From Daphnia carinata (taxonomy: Eukaryota > Arthropoda > Branchiopoda > Diplostraca > Daphniidae): DNA of 64,000 bases. Shown here piece by piece: positions 63,360 to 64,000 of the stretch (within the stretch, counting starts at the first letter, position 1; each line of letters begins with the position of its first letter). Where the stretch lies: NCBI RefSeq assembly GCF_022539665.2, contig NC_081339.1:4888017-4952016 (forward strand). The letters are read 5' to 3'. The position numbers and the translations under genes were made by a program. The notes below the pieces were generated by a model, which saw only the letters and a list, made by a program, of their open reading frames with translations, had not been told where the DNA came from and made no database searches.

Positions 63360-63617
63360 TTATTCAAATTTATCTTGATAATCGAAAGGAGAGGTAGGAT
63401 TTCCAAAAATGGATGGTAAATTGTATCCCGTTACGGTTGCCATTGCGTTCCATTTGGTTGTGGGGCGTAAAACAAGAGAAACTGGAAAATATGCATGCCT
63501 GGCATTTGTATGACTTTCTCCGACTTGTTGAAGACTTCCTTGGGGCACGTAAATATCAACTGGTTTTTTAGCTTGAAATGGAGCGCATGCCACCATATTT
63601 ACAAAGCAAAGATGCAC
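63360..63617 (-). CDS. Possible C-terminal coding exon of an uncharacterised gene
   Basis: The minus-strand frame is open from an acceptor (gtgcag| ending at 63618) to TAA at 63362-63360, 85 codons. Codon composition looks coding. The peptide contains VDIYVPQGSLQQVGESHTNA and VTGYNLPSIFGNPTSPFDYQ. The gene's upstream exons would lie at the right edge or beyond the window. An ATG inside the frame (MVACAPFQAKK) could also start a short protein. No family recognised. Confidence 0.35.
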   Translation of the reverse strand: MHLCFVNMVACAPFQAKKPVDIYVPQGSLQQVGESHTNARHAYFPVSLVLRPTTKWNAMATVTGYNLPSIFGNPTSPFDYQDKFE

Positions 63618-64000
63618 CTGCACGTAGACGTCGTGGAGAATACGTTGTGAATTTGGGGGGATCAACTATAACTTACGCTCGCAATCATTGTTGGTTACTA
63701 ATTTAAAATTGATGACTTGACCAATTGCATTTTATTGATTTTTTTGAAAGCAGCTTATTGTCCGTGATGCTGGACAGCAACTGTCCTAGCCAGTTTGTTT
63801 ACCTTTTCATAAATTCGCGGCGCGTAATGGATAAGTCTGAATCGCTGGAAAACTTGGAAGTGGAGTAAACATTGAGATGTGTAATCACATTGAACGTAAA
63901 TAACCATATTAATTAAATAATCATATTGACGTAAACCGATATTGAAATTTCAAATTCCTAAGAACTTTTTAAAGAATTTTTTGAAATAATGTAAACTTCA
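63618..64000. other. Right edge, nothing recognised
   Basis: AT-rich sequence without a clear exon. The minus-strand gene ending at 63360 may continue beyond the window. Confidence 0.4.

Overview
The window looks like nuclear DNA of a small-genome arthropod, most likely a branchiopod crustacean of the Daphnia type. This is an inference from four things: genes split by many short GT-AG introns (often 60-100 nt), a gustatory-receptor gene, a set of chitin-binding cuticle proteins, and arthropod-like gene structures throughout. There are no bacterial operons, CRISPR arrays, rRNA genes or intact transposons that I can see. I rebuilt exon structures by eye from splice signals and reading-frame continuity; no transcript evidence was available.

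Layout, left to right. (1) 0.7-5.5 kb: a 12-exon luciferase/4-coumarate-CoA-ligase-like acyl-CoA synthetase (+), then a DUF1295/steroid-5-alpha-reductase-like membrane protein (+). (2) 6.0-16.3 kb: a 10-exon Diversin/Diego (ANKRD6) homologue (-) whose introns are packed with homopolymer runs; its promoter probably lies near 19.4-19.8 kb. (3) 22.0-24.3 kb: a SMYD4-type TPR-MYND-SET protein (+). (4) 24.3-30.7 kb: gene-free DNA rich in mononucleotide tracts, with a 262-bp perfect (CA)131. (5) 30.7-33.9 kb: a 12-exon secreted, probably GPI-anchored 5'-nucleotidase (+). (6) 35.6-38.0 kb: UDP-galactose 4-epimerase (+) with what appears to be a pair of mutually exclusive 193-nt exons. (7) 38.8-41.2 kb: two head-to-head paralogous four-span membrane proteins; then a 90-aa secreted protein (+) and a 409-aa gustatory receptor (-).

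(8) 44.3-58.1 kb: four extended cuticle proteins (three -, one +) with a shared design: a 12-15 nt first coding exon, a split chitin-binding domain and a long variable tail. They are interrupted by an intronless fem-1-like ankyrin gene (+) and one short uncharacterised gene (+). (9) 58.9-60.5 kb: cytosolic acetoacetyl-CoA thiolase (-). (10) 60.5-64.0 kb: mostly unassigned, with a few splice-bounded coding fragments.

There is no operon-like co-regulation. Thematically the right half is cuticle/chitin related: four cuticle proteins plus an epimerase whose family can interconvert UDP-GlcNAc and UDP-GalNAc. The observation I consider most interesting is the epimerase exon pair, which would swap the C-terminal substrate-binding segment, including the position known to gate N-acetylated sugars in bacterial and human enzymes.
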